A stretch of DNA of 64,000 bases from Cycas panzhihuaensis (lineage: Eukaryota > Cycadophyta), in contig CM041465.1 of the NCBI GenBank assembly GCA_023213395.1, positions 14,012,001 to 14,076,000 of the forward strand, in the 5' to 3' direction. The translations under genes and the position numbers were made by a program. The notes under the pieces were generated by a model. The model saw only the letters and a program-made list of their open reading frames with translations, was not told the origin of the DNA and searched no databases. Below, one piece after another: positions 11,300 to 23,559 of this stretch (within the stretch, counting starts at the first letter, position 1; the number at the start of each line of letters is the position of its first letter).

Positions 11300-12540
11300 T
11301 ATATTTTCATATAAGGTGGAAGATCAAATTAGAAAGCATTGCCACCTACATTCCTAAAAATCTTGAATGGTCCATACCTTATAGGTTTGAGTTTATTACC
11401 TCCTTCTTTCAACCTCTCCTTACTCAAGTATAACCACACCAAATCTCCTTCTTAAAAACTACACTCTTGCCTATGCTTATCATGTATTTCCTATTACTTT
11501 TACCAAGTCCTTAGAAATTGATCATGTAGTTCTTTGTGGACTCTTTAGATCTTCTCTAAGTATCTCAAAGTCTTGTCATGCCCCTCCTTCTCTTTGGAAG
11601 ATCCTTCCTTAGCTTGCATGAAAAACTCTAAGTTAAATAGACTTTGAGGTAATTATCCCAAAGAAACTTCAAAAGGTCCTTTAGAGTGTGATGCATGCAT
11701 TTTCTTATTGAATGTAAATTGTAGAAAAACTAATGATTTATCCCAAGTCTTTGGATGCTTGGAATTATATCCCCTCAATAAAGGTACTAAAATTTTATTC
11801 ATTACTTCAGTTTGTCTATATGTTTAAGGATGGAAACTTATACTCCTCTTTAATTTGGTGTCCATCACCTCCCATAATACCTTCCAAAATGATTAAAGTA
11901 ATTGAGGGTGCCAATCTAAAATGATGGAAGACGTCAAGCTAAAATTATTCTATACATACTTAAAGAATAACTCAACTACCCATGCTCCTGTGATTGTCTT
12001 CTTACAAGGTATTAAACATATCATCTTACTAAACCTATCTACAATAATAAAGAGATAGTCATGTCCCTTCCTAGTCATGGGAAGTCCCCTTAAGAAAACC
12101 ATGGAGATACTTTTCCAAGGCCTAGTGGGAATAGGTAATGATGTATATATCCTAATTTTCTAGTAGAAGTCTTAGAAGTGTTATACATTGCACATCATTT
12201 TACATATTTTCTTACATCATTTTACATCTTTGGTCATATAACATATCTTCTCAAGTTTTCTAAGGTCTTCTCTATACCAAAGTGACTAGCTACTTTATAA
12301 GTATGGGCTTCTCTAGGCCACTTAATCTTGTCTCCTTTTGATGGAACATAGAGTTTCTCCCCTTTGAAAACTAGACCATCCTTCCAAGTAAGCTGGGAAG
12401 TTCTTTCTTTCATTATGTTCTCTAATTCTTCCTTCAAGGCTTCATCTTTATAGTATAAGTCTTTGTACTCTTCATAATACACTGGCTTCACCTACAAACT
12501 CATAAAAGAACTAAAAACAAAAGAAGAAGAAGTGGAACAA
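11300..12540 (-). pseudogene. Gypsy 1 integrase pseudogene
   Basis: Fragments cover the integrase in several frames. At 12234-12491 a frame preserves the linker and zinc-binding end (HTYKVASHFGIEKTLENLRR). Near 11790-11830 the catalytic-core text RQTEVMNKIL is visible and keeps the glutamate expected for the D,D-35-E triad. At about 11330-11430 is the C-terminal part corresponding to GKKLKPIRYGPFKIL in gypsy 2. Stops and frameshifts are frequent. The enzyme would have inserted element cDNA into the genome; this copy cannot be translated whole. Confidence 0.85.
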
Positions 12541-12599
12541 GGTGGTCTAGATAACATATCAACAATTTTATTAGTAGACACCTTTTTGCACCTAATTAC

Positions 12600-13009
12600 G
12601 ATATTGAATTATTATAAATAACTCATATACTTCATGTGTCTTACTTATTATAATTTACTTTAGATTTATAAAAATTGAAAAGGCTTATGATTGGTATGAA
12701 CTACAATCTCTTTTCTAAGTAAGTAGGACCTCCAATATTGCATGCTTGATGTAGTGTGAATATTTTTTGATTATATGTTGGGGAGTTTTTTACTTGAGTG
12801 GTGAAGACTTCTGAATGGTAAGTAATAGGCTTACCATCTTGAATAACGATGGATCTCAATGTATTTCCACTTTTGTCATCTTCTACTTTAAAAGGCTTTT
12901 GTAAATTTGGCATTGCCAAGATTGGTGCTTTATAAATTTTCTTCTTTAAAAGAAGAAAAGTTTCTTTCTCCTTAGAACCCCAAGCAAAATTTTTACTAAC
13001 CTTTGTCAA
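12600..13009 (-). pseudogene. Gypsy 1 RNase H pseudogene
   Basis: The frame at 12701-13009 reads TKVSKNFAWGSKEKETFLLLKKKI and continues with KAPILAMPNLQKPFKVE, the linker and start of the gypsy RNase H. Compared with gypsy 2, the sequence after NIGGPTYL is frameshifted (gypsy 2 has KHWRSYLLGKEVVVHTDHKSL). It would have degraded the RNA strand during reverse transcription. Confidence 0.85.
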
Positions 13010-13800
13010 TCCATGTAGAGATGTTGTAACCTATGAGAAATGAAGATGGACTTTCTCAAATATTGACAAGCTCCTAATAAACATCTTACTTCCATGGTAT
13101 TGGTTGGCCTAGTCCATTTGAGGATGGCTTGAGCCTTGAGTAAATTAGTGCTTAATTTCCCTCCTCTAACCATAAAGTCTAAGAAGACCAAGTTTTCCTT
13201 AATAACTTCACACTTATTCACATTAAGCTTCAAATGATTTTTAGCCAAAGTCTTAAAAACTTCTTCTATATACTATAAATATTCCTCCCATGTGTTGCTA
13301 AAAAGTAAAATGTCATCAAGATAGACAACACAAAAATTATCTAAGTAAGGCCTTAACACTTCATTCATTAGACTCATGAATGTTTTAGGATTATTACATA
13401 ATCCAAAAGCCATAACCATCCATTCAAAGAGTCCTTGCTTTGTTTTGAAGGCTCTCTCTTTGATATGTCCTCCTCTTTGACCCTAACTTGGTGATAACCA
13501 CTTTTCAAATCCAACTTAGTAAAATAACAAGCATGTTAAATTTGTTCAAGCAAATCATCTATATAAGGCAAGAGGTAGAGATTTTTAATTGTGATTTTAT
13601 TCAAAGCATGAAAGTCTATATATATTCTCCATCCTCTATCCTTCTTAGGCACTAAGACAATTAGTGGCCCATAAGATAAATATGAAGGTCTTATGACCCT
13701 TTGATCAAGCAACTCCTCAACCTGACTCTTTATCTCATTATTCTCTACAATGGAGTGCCTATACAAAGCAACATTAGGCAATGGTGCATCTCCTATAAGA
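13006..13800 (-). pseudogene. Gypsy 1 reverse transcriptase pseudogene
   Basis: The N-terminal part (13536-13781) contains QVEELLDQRVIRPSYLSYG, LIVLVPKKDRGWRIYIDFHALNK and LPYIDDLLEQI, classic gypsy RT motifs. The catalytic motif [10 protein letters not shown] is readable near 13300-13330 and both aspartates are kept. The C-terminal part (13006-13248) has ENLVFLDFMVRGGKLSTNLLKAQAILKW. Frameshifts separate the blocks. Confidence 0.9.
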
Positions 13801-13849
13801 GTAGTTTTAAGATCTATCTTTCTCTTTGGTGGTAGCCCATCAATATGCT

Positions 13850-14560
13850 AAAACATAGTGTCAGACCTTATCTTTAACTCCTTAATTTATTGCATTTATT
13901 TAGGTGATATAAGAAGAGTGTGAGTAGAAAGGCCTCCTTCATCTCTTATATATTCTTTGGTCCTTACCATTAAGATGATAAATTTGCTGCATGCATTAAT
14001 AATTCCATTTGCTTGAGTGGATAAAACTAATTTCATCTTATCTAAGTGATTCTTTGTAGCCTTTATGAAGAATCCCTTGCTATCCTTCATCAACCAGTAC
14101 TTTCTTTCCTTTAGATAGAAGAATGCATCTTGATCCCACAAGCAGGGAGTCCTAAGTACAACATGGAACATATCTAATGGTATTACATCACATATCACTT
14201 AATCAACAAAAGTATTAGTGATGGAAAATTTAAGTGTATATTACTTTGATATTTATATTTCCATATCTTTATGGATCTAACCAAGAGGATATAGGTGAGT
14301 GTGAGGAGTAGTTATCAACCTAAGGCTCTTTACCAAAATTTTTGAGATCAAATTCTTTTAGCTCCCCAGATCTATAATGGCACCAATAACAGTATTTCCT
14401 ACTTGAAGCTTCAAGTGAAACAATTCCTCCATTGTAGTATCAGCTTCATAATTTGTAAGGATAGTAACCTTCTCTTCTTCTTCTTCTTCTTCACTTTGAA
14501 GCTCTACTTCAAAAAGTAGTGATTTTTCTTCCTTATTCTTTCTTGATTCTATGTCCTTAA
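13850..14560 (-). pseudogene. Gypsy 1 protease region pseudogene
   Basis: Near 14360-14400 the minus strand reads GNTVIGAIIDLGS, aligning with the retropepsin active site, with DLG where DSG or DTG is more common. Gypsy 2 has the same DLGS. Downstream, the frame at 13896-14198 (VICDVIPLDMFHVVLRTPCLWDQDAF) is the usual end of a gypsy protease domain. A stop directly follows DLGS. Confidence 0.75.
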
Positions 14561-14599
14561 TATACTTTAGCTTTAGCTTAGGATGTAACTTCCAACACT

Positions 14600-15578
14600 T
14601 TACTGTAACATAACCACTAATATCACAATGCTCATAATAATTAAAACTTTAAATAAAATTAGTTATTTTCTTTTTTCCTTCTTACCTTTTAGATGAGTGT
14701 AATTTAGGATTTTTTTCATGTTTATTAGAAGTAAAAGTAGAATATTTAGATATGAATGTAGGTTTCTTGCTTTTACTTTCTATTACAATAGTTATTTTAC
14801 TTACATCTCCAATGGATTGAACCTTAAAAAGCCTTACTTCCTTCCTTATATAATCATGTAATCCTCTAATAAATTTTATAAGAGTGTTATATTCATCCAT
14901 ATTAATACCAAGTAACATGCCATACTTGAAAAATAAAGAAGTATAGTCTTGGGCACATAAACCTCTCCCTTAATGTAAATATTTCCAAGTGAGCCATTAG
15001 TCTTCCTCATCACCCATAGGGTAGTATTGCTTCTTTATTACTTTCTTAAAATCTATCTAAGAAAAATAAGATACATCATGAGTCTTCAAATATACATTCC
15101 ACCATGTCAATGCATGATTGCATAACTTGATCCTAGCAAATGAAAGTTTTAAGCATTACTATAAGCATAAATTATAAAGTAAGCTTCAAGTTGATCCAAC
15201 CAATGGTCCAACTACATTTACCTCTTCATCATAAGTTGAAATGTCTAACTTTACCTCTAGCTTAAAGGGTTGATGAGATGAAGTACCCTTGCTTTCTTTA
15301 AATGAGTACTTTAAGGTCTCCTCCTCTTATTCTTTATAGTTATGGTCATCCTTAGATCCTCCTTTAACTTCCTTCTCTTTTCCTTTGCCCTTGACTATAG
15401 GTAGAAGTTGGGTCATCATTTGCATCAAAATTTCTACATTCTTCTCAAGATTCTTAAATACAATTTCTCCATCATCTTTTTCAACCATGATACTTGGATT
15501 CTTTCTTTGTCTTCTTAGTGATTGCAACATAAGAAAATCTTTTTCTTTCTCTTGGTATCCTTTCCTTGTTTTCACCAT
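14600..15578 (-). pseudogene. Gypsy 1 gag pseudogene
   Basis: Gag starts at the ATG whose complement ends at 15578 (MVKTRKGYQEKEKDF) and runs leftward. It includes the charged stretch VKGKGKEKEVKGGSKDDHN, a capsid-end block at 14682-14918 (GINMDEYNTLIKFIRGLHDYIRKEV) and a decayed zinc knuckle near 14640 that reads YEHCDISGYVTVKC, with the first Cys and the His both changed to Tyr. Multiple stops occur. Confidence 0.85.
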
Positions 15579-15604
15579 TCAAGTCCCTATAATAAAGATC
15601 ACAT

Positions 15605-15616
15605 ACTCTCATACCA
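15605..15616 (-). other. Gypsy 1 primer-binding site
   Basis: The minus strand reads TGGTATGAGAGT a few bases inside the 5' LTR (which starts at 15623). It matches the initiator-Met primer site TGGTATCAGAGC with two changes. Confidence 0.8.
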
Positions 15617-15622
15617 AAAATA

Positions 15623-16583
15623 TGATACCAAAGTGGAGCATGGTTATTGAAGAAATTAATCACTAATATTTTTCCTTGAGATCATAGGGTGTTAGTGTAA
15701 ATTTTCTAATAATATCAATAAAAGAGTGAGCCCATAAAAAAAATACTCTATATTAACTCATGCACACTTGCCATTACTTAACAAGATAAGAAGAATAATA
15801 CTTCTATTAAAATAGAAAAACCTCCATTTAATGGTGGAGAAAGAAAACTAGTAAAGAATAAGTTATAATAAAGAAATGATATAATAAAACCATAAGTGGC
15901 CTACAACTTCCTAAGACTCCTTTAATGAAGTGACCACTCTCCAAAATAGATTCTTGAAGTACTAAAATTTGCCTACTCTCTCTAAGACCTCCCAAGTGTT
16001 GCCTCACTGTTACTCCCAAGTCAAGTATCTCTCATATATAGGAACCAAGTCTCCAACATCAAAAATGATCTTTGAGAGGGCTCAGTTTATAGAAAGAAAT
16101 CCATCAACAACCAAAATGCATGTTTTCAAAATGGCATTCATGCAAATTAAATTACCAACAACCAAAATGCATATTATCTAAGTGGTATTTATGTAAGTCC
16201 AAAATGTTATAGCCTAGTACCTAGGATTAACAAACTCCAATTAAGCTCAAATTTTATACAGTTATAGGTAGATAAGTACCCTTTATTTAGATAAAATTTT
16301 GGCTCATTTTGATATCACTTTCCCTTATTTTTATTTATTTAAAAATAGTATATACTTGTTTTTTAATCGATCGTGGGAGCTATTTTCTCCAAAATAAGGC
16401 TTGTTGTCTAACCAAATGATATCTTTTGAATATCATATTTTGCACAAATGTAGTGGGATTTTTCTTGTTCTTGACCATAAAATTTCACATTATTTTGACA
16501 CAATTTATCCTTATTTCCTTTAATTGTACCAATGTCTAATATTTTCTAATTCTTATAGGCATAAAGTAGATCCTCCTAGATCA
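15623..16583 (-). repeat. Gypsy 1 right LTR (5' LTR)
   Basis: The 961-bp partner of 10019-10989 starts TGATACCAAAG and ends CTAGATCA. It is followed by the AACTT target duplication at 16584-16588. Confidence 0.92.
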
Positions 16584-16588
16584 AACTT

Positions 16589-17194
16589 TATAGGATTAAT
16601 TATCAACTTAACATGAACATTCATATTAATTAAAAAAACTCAAAATGAGTTTACCTCTTATTCATTTCAACAATGTGTTGTATGTTCATAAATATAGTTT
16701 CTAAAAAGAATTTATTTTTTAACTAAATGGCATATTTGATATGATAGTTATAATTCACAATGGTTCATCACTCACATATTAATTAAATAATCCTAAAGTC
16801 TAATATATTACAAAATTTTAATGTGAGGCTCATAACCTAAGCTATGAGCCATAAATAAATATTAATATCAACACTCATTATTTTCTTTTAATTGTTCTTT
16901 TTTATTCTTCTATTAACTAGTGGTTAGTAAGATTCTTCTCCTTCATACACATGTAGGAGGCCATCACCCTTCTATTTAAGAGAGAGTTGAGGGGTACATA
17001 TTGAGTTGTTTCTTTCTTACTTCTTTTGAAATATTCCCCTATCTCCTTTGAGATTTTAAGGATGAACCTTAGCCATGCTATTAGGTTCATATTCATAACT
17101 ACAAGTAGATAACTACCTTCCTATTTATAATATTAACAGAAACTTTAATATAACATTAATATTAATAGGAATTAACCTAAAACTTCTTCCCCAT
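16589..17194 (-). other. Probable 3' end of copia C, LTR not proven
   Basis: This stretch lies downstream (minus strand) of the copia C RNase H. A position next to the pyrimidine run 'aacttcttcccc' (about 17180) would suit the 3' LTR of that element. Promoter-like text (cttctatttaagagagagttgag near 16970-16995) fits an LTR, but I could not find its partner beyond 33220, so the call is by position only. Confidence 0.35.
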
Positions 17195-18183
17195 AATGAC
17201 ATTTGGGGTTATACCTAATATATCTCTAAAGTTATAAGATTTAATCTTTGACAATGCTTTTGTAAAATTATTCACCACTTGTTATATAGTACTACAGTGG
17301 ATTAATTTGAGATCTCCATGTTGTATAAGCTCTTTAATAAAATAATGTTGAATATCTATATGTTTAGTCCTACTATGAAACATAGGATTTCTTATCATTT
17401 GAATACTACTTTAATTGTCACAAAATAACTAAGTGGGTCTATCTTATAATTGTTGTATATCTAGTAGTATTCTTCTAAGATAAACTATTTCACACATTTC
17501 TCCTACTACTACTTTTTATTATGTTTCTATTGTAGAAAGAGACATCGTTGGCTACTTTTTTTAACACTAGGAAATTGTTATTAATCCTAAATGAAATATA
17601 TAAAGAAATATTAAATTTCTATTATCAATACATCTTACCTAAGATATATTAGTATAACCCATTAACTTGATAAACAAGATTGATATATATTATAATCCAT
17701 ATGTTAGAGTACCTTTGACATATCTCAATATCCTTTTTGCTACCTTCCAATGTAAAACTGTCAAATCTGTTATGAATCTAGATATTAGATTAACTACAAA
17801 ACTAATATTTAGTCAAGTAGATACTAAGTAGATTAGAGTTCTTATCAATCATCTATATAAACTATAATTAACTAAATAGAACCTTTATTTCTTGATAACT
17901 TTGTCCCAACATCAACTAGTGTCACATGAGAGTTGTAACACTCCATGTGGAATTTTCTTAAAATATTCTTAGCATATTTAGTTTGTGAGATAAATATGCT
18001 AATTTCACTAGTCCATACTTTATTTACCAAAAAATAATATAATTTTCTTAGATCTATTGTTTCAAATTCCTCACACATATCTTATTAAACTGTAGGAATA
18101 ATTGTTGATTATTTCCTATGTATAACATATCATCCACATATAATGTTATAATTAAGATATGTAAGTCAACTATTTTAATATAT
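17195..18183 (-). pseudogene. Copia C RNase H and C-terminal reverse transcriptase
   Basis: Reading leftward from 18183: YIKIVDLHILIITLYVDDMLYIGN is the copia RT catalytic block with an intact YVDD. Next, 17872-18078 has MCEEFETIDLRKLYYFL and IFISQTKYAKNILRKF, the end of RT. Then text like RNPMFHSRTKHIDIQHYFIKELI (about 17330-17400) marks the RNase H. Stops are frequent. The rest of the same RT resumes at 30138, with gypsy D inserted between. Confidence 0.88.
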
Positions 18184-18756
18184 TGAAGTAATCTAGACAT
18201 CTTGGAAAGTTGCCTAACTAACATCTTTTTAAACAAGAAAATCAACTTCAGCATAGGAAAGTTCAGTCTCATAATTATATATAAATTCTGGCTAACTTCC
18301 CAAGAGTTTCTAGTTAACTTCAAGACTAGTTTCTAGCTAACTTTAAGAGGGGTTATGATCAACTATCTTATGGGTAGTTTGAGTGCCTATTTATAGAGGA
18401 ATATAGGCAACATTAGAGTAAAATGTAGAGCATTAGGGACTGCTATAAACTTAGGATTTTGGTAGCAATTATGGAGGAAACCTCACCTTAAAGAGGGACC
18501 ACAATTTCAGCCTTCAAGTATATTTAGGTAATAATATACGTATTGAATTTCCATAAATTTATACCATTTATTTTACATATTAAACTTTCATTAGTTTATA
18601 TTATTTATTTTATACAAATACATACTTGGTACTAATGTTATATTTCTTCTTTATTGTTGTAATTTATTCTATTTTGTTGCTATATTTTAGGTGTTTATTA
18701 GTCATTAGAGATGTCTAATAGAGATTACCAAACTCCATTCTATATCATTTACTTGA
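18184..18756 (+). repeat. Gypsy D left (5') LTR
   Basis: It starts TGAAGTAATCTAGAC and aligns with 23215-23559 plus 29932-30132. Shared blocks include tagtttgagtgcctattta, the aagagggacc run and agagattaccaaact. It ends two or three bases before the primer site at 18759-18770. Confidence 0.88.
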
Positions 18757-18758
18757 AG

Positions 18759-18770
18759 TGGTATTAGAGC
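18759..18770 (+). other. Gypsy D primer-binding site
   Basis: TGGTATTAGAGC matches the initiator-Met primer site with one C-to-T change, directly after the left LTR. Confidence 0.85.
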
Positions 18771-18860
18771 TTTATTTTGAAGCTAGGTTAAGAAGAAGTT
18801 TCTACAAGTTTTTTTTTTTTAATAGAATTAAGATAAAGGGAAAAACTTTCATATAACAAA

Positions 18861-19830
18861 ATGATGAATCAAATATCAGAGATAGTAGCAGAGGTATCCC
18901 ATCATGTCAATGATATAACCAATGATTTATCTCAAATAAAAAAATGATATTTAGCTACTTAAAAATACAATCATGGTAAGGAAAATAGACATAGGTCCAT
19001 ATAGATATCAAAAATAAGAAGAATATAGAGAAGAAAAAGAGGGAGATCTAGGGGACTAATCTAATCCTAGACTCAAAGGAACCTAATTCCTTTTTAAAAG
19101 GTTTGACCTAGAAAAATCCAAGGATATTCATAATTGGATTTTATAATTAGAGATCTACTTCAAGACAATCTCTATGACCAATAAGGAGAAGACGGTGGTC
19201 ATCATTCTACATCTTTATGGAAAAGCCCTAAAATAGTATTCCTAGTAGCAAAGGTTTTATGAAGGGACAATCCATTTTAATTAGACTTTCCTAGAGAAGA
19301 GTATAATCAAGTAATATGAAGACACTTCTAACATAGATTACTTTACTAAATTCATAAGACTACTATAGACAGGGTCGGTACAACTTTATATATAATAACT
19401 TTAGGCTTTTTATAGCTTGGTAGAAACTGATATCAATAAGAAGAAACTAATTAAAGTATATATTATAGAGGTTAAAGGGAAAATTTGGTATTGCCTAAGA
19501 CTTTAGACATAAGATTTCTTAGTAAAACCATTCGACATTCCTAGAATATCAAAGTTAAATTTAGAAAGCTTAGGTAATTTTTTTCTTTTAGGATAAATCT
19601 TTAATATATACCATCCAATAATTCTAACCAAATTAGACTCAATTAAGGATGAAAGTTGGGGCTTCTACTATCAAGAGAAAAGAGGAGCATCCATAACAAG
19701 CTGACCATATTAGGAACAAAACTTATTTTTCTATTGTGGAGGAAAATATAAAAAAGATTATAAATTTCCTACTAGGAACATGTTTATGATAAACAATAAA
19801 TAAGATGAAATTGATGACCCCCTAAATACC
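18861..19830 (+). pseudogene. Gypsy D gag pseudogene
   Basis: An ATG at 18861 opens MMNQISEIVAEVSHHVND, then stops and frameshifts follow every 10-20 codons. The capsid region around 19080-19500 and a decayed zinc-knuckle region near 19730-19790 are placed mainly by position between the primer site and the protease. It is not translatable. Confidence 0.65.
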
Positions 19831-20190
19831 AATCCAGAGAACATCCAAATTTCACTTCAAATAATTATTAGGGAGGTTCATGCACCTCAAACCCTAAATT
19901 TTTTAGGGATAATAAAAAATATAGAAATCACAATTTTAGTAGATAGTGGAACTACCCACAATTTCATAAAATGACCTATGACTAAGAAATTAGGGCTCTA
20001 AATTAAGACACTAAATGTTTTGCAAGTGGCTATTAATAATAGAAGAACCATGGCTTATGAGGGATATTGCCAATAGGTAAATTTATAAATTGTAGATTAT
20101 ACCACTATATCTTATATATTTACCATGCCAATTGAAGGTGTTGACATCATTCTAGGAGTTCAATGGTTGTAAACTTAGGTAACATTTTCA
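19831..20190 (+). pseudogene. Gypsy D protease pseudogene
   Basis: The retropepsin active site ITILVDSGTTHNFIK is clear at about 19930-19970. A second recognisable block near 20130-20170 (MPIEGVDIILGVQWL) is the usual second half of the domain. The motif residues D-S-G-T are intact, but the frame around them carries stops. Confidence 0.85.
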
Positions 20191-20399
20191 CCAACTATAG
20201 AATATAGTCCATGTATTTCTAAAGGGTCATAAGTATAAATTATAAGCCCTAAATATACCACCTACATAGATGGTGTCATCTTAATAAATGGAAAAATTAC
20301 TATAAAAGAACCACACTTCCTTCATGCTCTCTTATTATAAACTAATAATAGGAGAAGTCTCGACTAAGGTCTAGGTCCTCATTGATTAATATAGCTAGG

Positions 20400-21250
20400 T
20401 GTTTGAAGAATTCCTCTAGAGTTACCCCTAAGTCATGCATATGAGAAAGTTATTAAACTTGCACCACAATTAACTCTGATTAATATTAAATCATATCATC
20501 ATTTATGTCACATTAAATAGGAAATTGAGTGGATTACATAGAGGCTCCTCCAATAGGGTATCAACATTCTAAGCACTAGTTTATTTGTTTCTTAAGTCAT
20601 TCTTTCTAGGAAAAAGGGTAGAACATACTAAATGTATGGAGATTATCAAGGTTTGAATAATCTAACCATCAAGAATAAATATCCAATTCCTCACATAGAT
20701 GACTTATTAGATAAATTACATGGGGTAAGATATTTCTCTAAAATTAACCTATAGTTTAGATATTATTAAACCTATATTAAGGTAGAAGATACCTATAAAA
20801 TGGAATTTATAATCATGTAAGATTATTCAAATTTTGAGTCATGACTTTTGGATTAACAAATACTCTAAAAACATTTTAGAGTATGATGAATGGGATTCTC
20901 AAGTCATATATACAAAAGTTTATTATGGTTTTCTTTGATGATATCTTAATTTGTAGCAAAACTTGGTAGAAGTACTTGGAGCATATTTGTATTATTCTAT
21001 AATTCTTATAGGAACAATGATTATTCACCAACAAGAACAAATGTATATTTGGTCAAATAGAGCTACAATATTTAATCCATATTATTAGACTAGAATGGGT
21101 TTAAATTAACCTGGAAAAAATTAAAACAATCATCAATTGTCTAACTTCAAAAACTATAACTAGGGTGCATAGATTTCTAAGAGCAATATAGTTCATACAT
21201 AAGTTTATTAAAGGGTGCATATACATAGTTATCCCTTTAATAGATTTGAT
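20400..21250 (+). pseudogene. Gypsy D reverse transcriptase pseudogene
   Basis: Blocks in order: [21 protein letters not shown] (about 20630-20690, with a stop), [17 protein letters not shown] (about 20700-20750), a VMTFGLTNT block near 20840, and FFDDILICSKTW (about 20930-20970), which keeps both catalytic aspartates. Stops interrupt each block. Confidence 0.85.
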
Positions 21251-21259
21251 AAAGAAATA

Positions 21260-21720
21260 TATATGTATTTAGACCCAACTGGTAGAAGGAGCATTTTAGG
21301 AGCTTAAGGTGATAATGATGAAAGCTCCTATTTTGGCAATGCCTGATGTTTCCCAATTATTCACCATTAAATAAAATACACTAGGATTAGAAATATGAGT
21401 AGTACTTTTACAAGAAGGACATTTGTGAGAATATAAAAGTAGGAAGATTAACACCCATAAATGCCTCAAGCTGATTTATGATAAGGAAATACTAGTTATT
21501 ATGTATGCCATACATTAATGGTGATAATATTTGTTGCATAATAAATTTATAGTCAAAATAGACCACGATAGCTTAAAATATTTTCTTCGTCAATCATCAT
21601 TATCACATTAATAATAAAAATGGGTGAGCAAGATATGGACCTTTAATTTCTTGATGATCTATAAGAAAGAAAAAGAAAATGTTATTACAGATGCTTTATC
21701 TAGGGTACTAATAGGAAATC
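21260..21720 (+). pseudogene. Gypsy D RNase H pseudogene
   Basis: After RT comes a linker with APILAMPDVSQLF (about 21325-21360), then RNase H text resembling DKEILVIMYAIH near 21480-21515 and the end FLMIYKKEKENVITDALSRV at about 21645-21700. It is heavily interrupted. Confidence 0.8.
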
Positions 21721-21899
21721 ATGAAGATTACTAATATTCCTTACAAATCATTACTATAATCACTACTAAATAGATAAAAGAGTTAGTTTGTAATTATATC
21801 AATGATGTTTTATCTTAAGAAGATATATAATAGGTTGACAAAGGAAACTATACTAAGTATAGTCTTTGTGGAAAATTAATCTTAAGAAAAGAAAAGGTA

Positions 21900-23150
21900 C
21901 TAGTTCTTGTAGTTACCATAATAAAAATAAAGATCCTAGAAGAAGAACATTGTTTCATAATCAAGGGCCACACAAAAATTGATAAAACTTACTAGTAGAT
22001 TTAGGATGAATATTTTTGGAAAGGAATGAAAGTAGAAATACAAAAGTTCATAGTAAAATATAATATCTACCAAAGGAACAAAAGTAAAAATTAGAAAATC
22101 CTTAGCTTACTTCAACCATTGCATATTCTAGAGTAAAAGTGGAAAGAGATATCTATGGATTTTATTATAGGACTACCTAAATCAAAAGAAAAAGATGCAA
22201 TCTTCATAGTAGTAGATTATCTAATAAAATATGCTCTTTTTTGGGGTACATAAATAATTATGAAGGTACCTCAGATGGAAAAATTATTTATCAAGTAAAT
22301 TTATCACCTCCATAGTTTTTAAAAGTAATTGTTAATGACTAAGATCCCAAGTTTACAAGTAATTTTTAGCAAGAGTTATTCAAATTGGAAGGTACCAAAT
22401 TAAACTTGAGTACAACATATTACCCATAAACTAATGGGTAAATTGAGGCTATGAATAAATGTCTTCAAGGTTATCTATATAATTTCACTATGGATAGACC
22501 ACACCAGTGGCATAAATGGCTTCATTTGATTAAATGGTGGTAGAACACCACTTATTATACTATGGCTAAGATGACTCTATTATAAGCCCTATATGGGTTT
22601 GAACCACCCTCAAATTTGAACTGGACAAGACCCTCTAAAGTCTAGGCGGTTGAAGAATAACAACAACAAATATAGAAAACACTAGAAGTTTTAAAGGATA
22701 ACTTGAATTTGGCCTAGAATAGAATGAAACAATAAATGGATCTCCATATAATAGAAAGAACTTTCTTGCCAAGATATTTGTCATTTATTCATCTATAGCC
22801 ATACAAATAAACTAGCTTAAAGCAAGTAGGTTAATACAAGTTACAACCTAAATTCTTTAAGCCTTATAATTTTTTTGTAAAAATTGGAAAAGTAGTATAC
22901 CAATTAGAGCTTCCCCTACCAATTGGATTCATAATACATTTCATGTTTTTTGTATAAAAAAGAAGCTTGGTGAGGGAATTGTAATCCATATAGTTCTTCC
23001 CATATTAAATAATGAAGGGAAAATATTAGTAGAGCTAGAAGACATTATGTAACTTTGCATCAAAAGACTATGTTCTAAAGAGATTAAGGAATACCTTATT
23101 AAGTGGAATATATGGGAGAATAATGATGCCACTTAGAAGATAAAAGAATA
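21900..23150 (+). pseudogene. Gypsy D integrase with chromodomain-like tail
   Basis: KWKEISMDFIIGLPKSKEKD at about 22140-22200 carries the first catalytic Asp. A block near 22440-22620 (IEAMNKCLQGYLYNFTMDRPHQWHKWL with stops) keeps the expected Glu. Near 23070-23140 the text EIKEYLIKWNIWENNDAT resembles a chromodomain, which defines chromoviruses. The purine tract 'aagaggaaggaa' (23203-23214) then precedes the right LTR. Confidence 0.85.
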
Positions 23151-23214
23151 GCTACAATAATATCCTAACTTCCTTATGCTTTGAGGGTAAAGAATAATTT
23201 CAAGAGGAAGGAAT

Positions 23215-23559
23215 TATAGCAATCCAAACATCTTAGAAAGTTATCTAGCCAACCTTCTTTTAAACAAGAAAATTGACTTCAATATAGGAGAGTTTAGTCT
23301 TATTATAGTCATGAATTATAGCCAACTTTCTAGGAGTTTCTAGCTAACTTTAAGACTAGTTTATGGACAACTTCAAGATGGGATATGATCAACCATATTA
23401 TGGGTAATTTGAGTGCCTATTTAAAGAGGAAGATGGGTGGAATTAGGGCAGAAACATAGAGAATAGGTAACTACTATAAACTTGGCCTTTGGGCATCAAT
23501 TATGGAGTGCACCTCACCTCTAAGAGGGACCATAATTTTAACTTTACTTCTAAGCATAT
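23215..23559 (+). repeat. Gypsy D right LTR, first part
   Basis: It matches the left LTR from its start (TG decayed to TA) until 'taagcatat', where copia D' begins. The remainder of the LTR continues at 29932. Confidence 0.88.

Larger units (their letters stand above)
10019..16583 (-). mobile_element. Gypsy 1: complete Ty3/gypsy retrotransposon (minus)
   Basis: This 6.56-kb element has two homologous LTRs, a polypurine tract inside the left LTR, a primer site inside the right LTR, gag-pol remnants in the normal gypsy order (gag, protease, reverse transcriptase, RNase H, integrase) on the minus strand, and a perfect 5-bp target duplication. Both LTRs end in the inverted pair TGATC...GATCA. 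It is the only fully bounded gypsy element in the window not interrupted by another. Coding regions carry many stops and frameshifts, so it is dead. It is close kin to gypsy 2 (48403-54595). Confidence 0.93.

Noticed and set aside
12234-12491. Possible host gene for a small lysine/glutamate-rich protein
   Set aside because: It is the linker and zinc-binding end of the gypsy 1 integrase, with a matching region in gypsy 2 (about 50540-50770).
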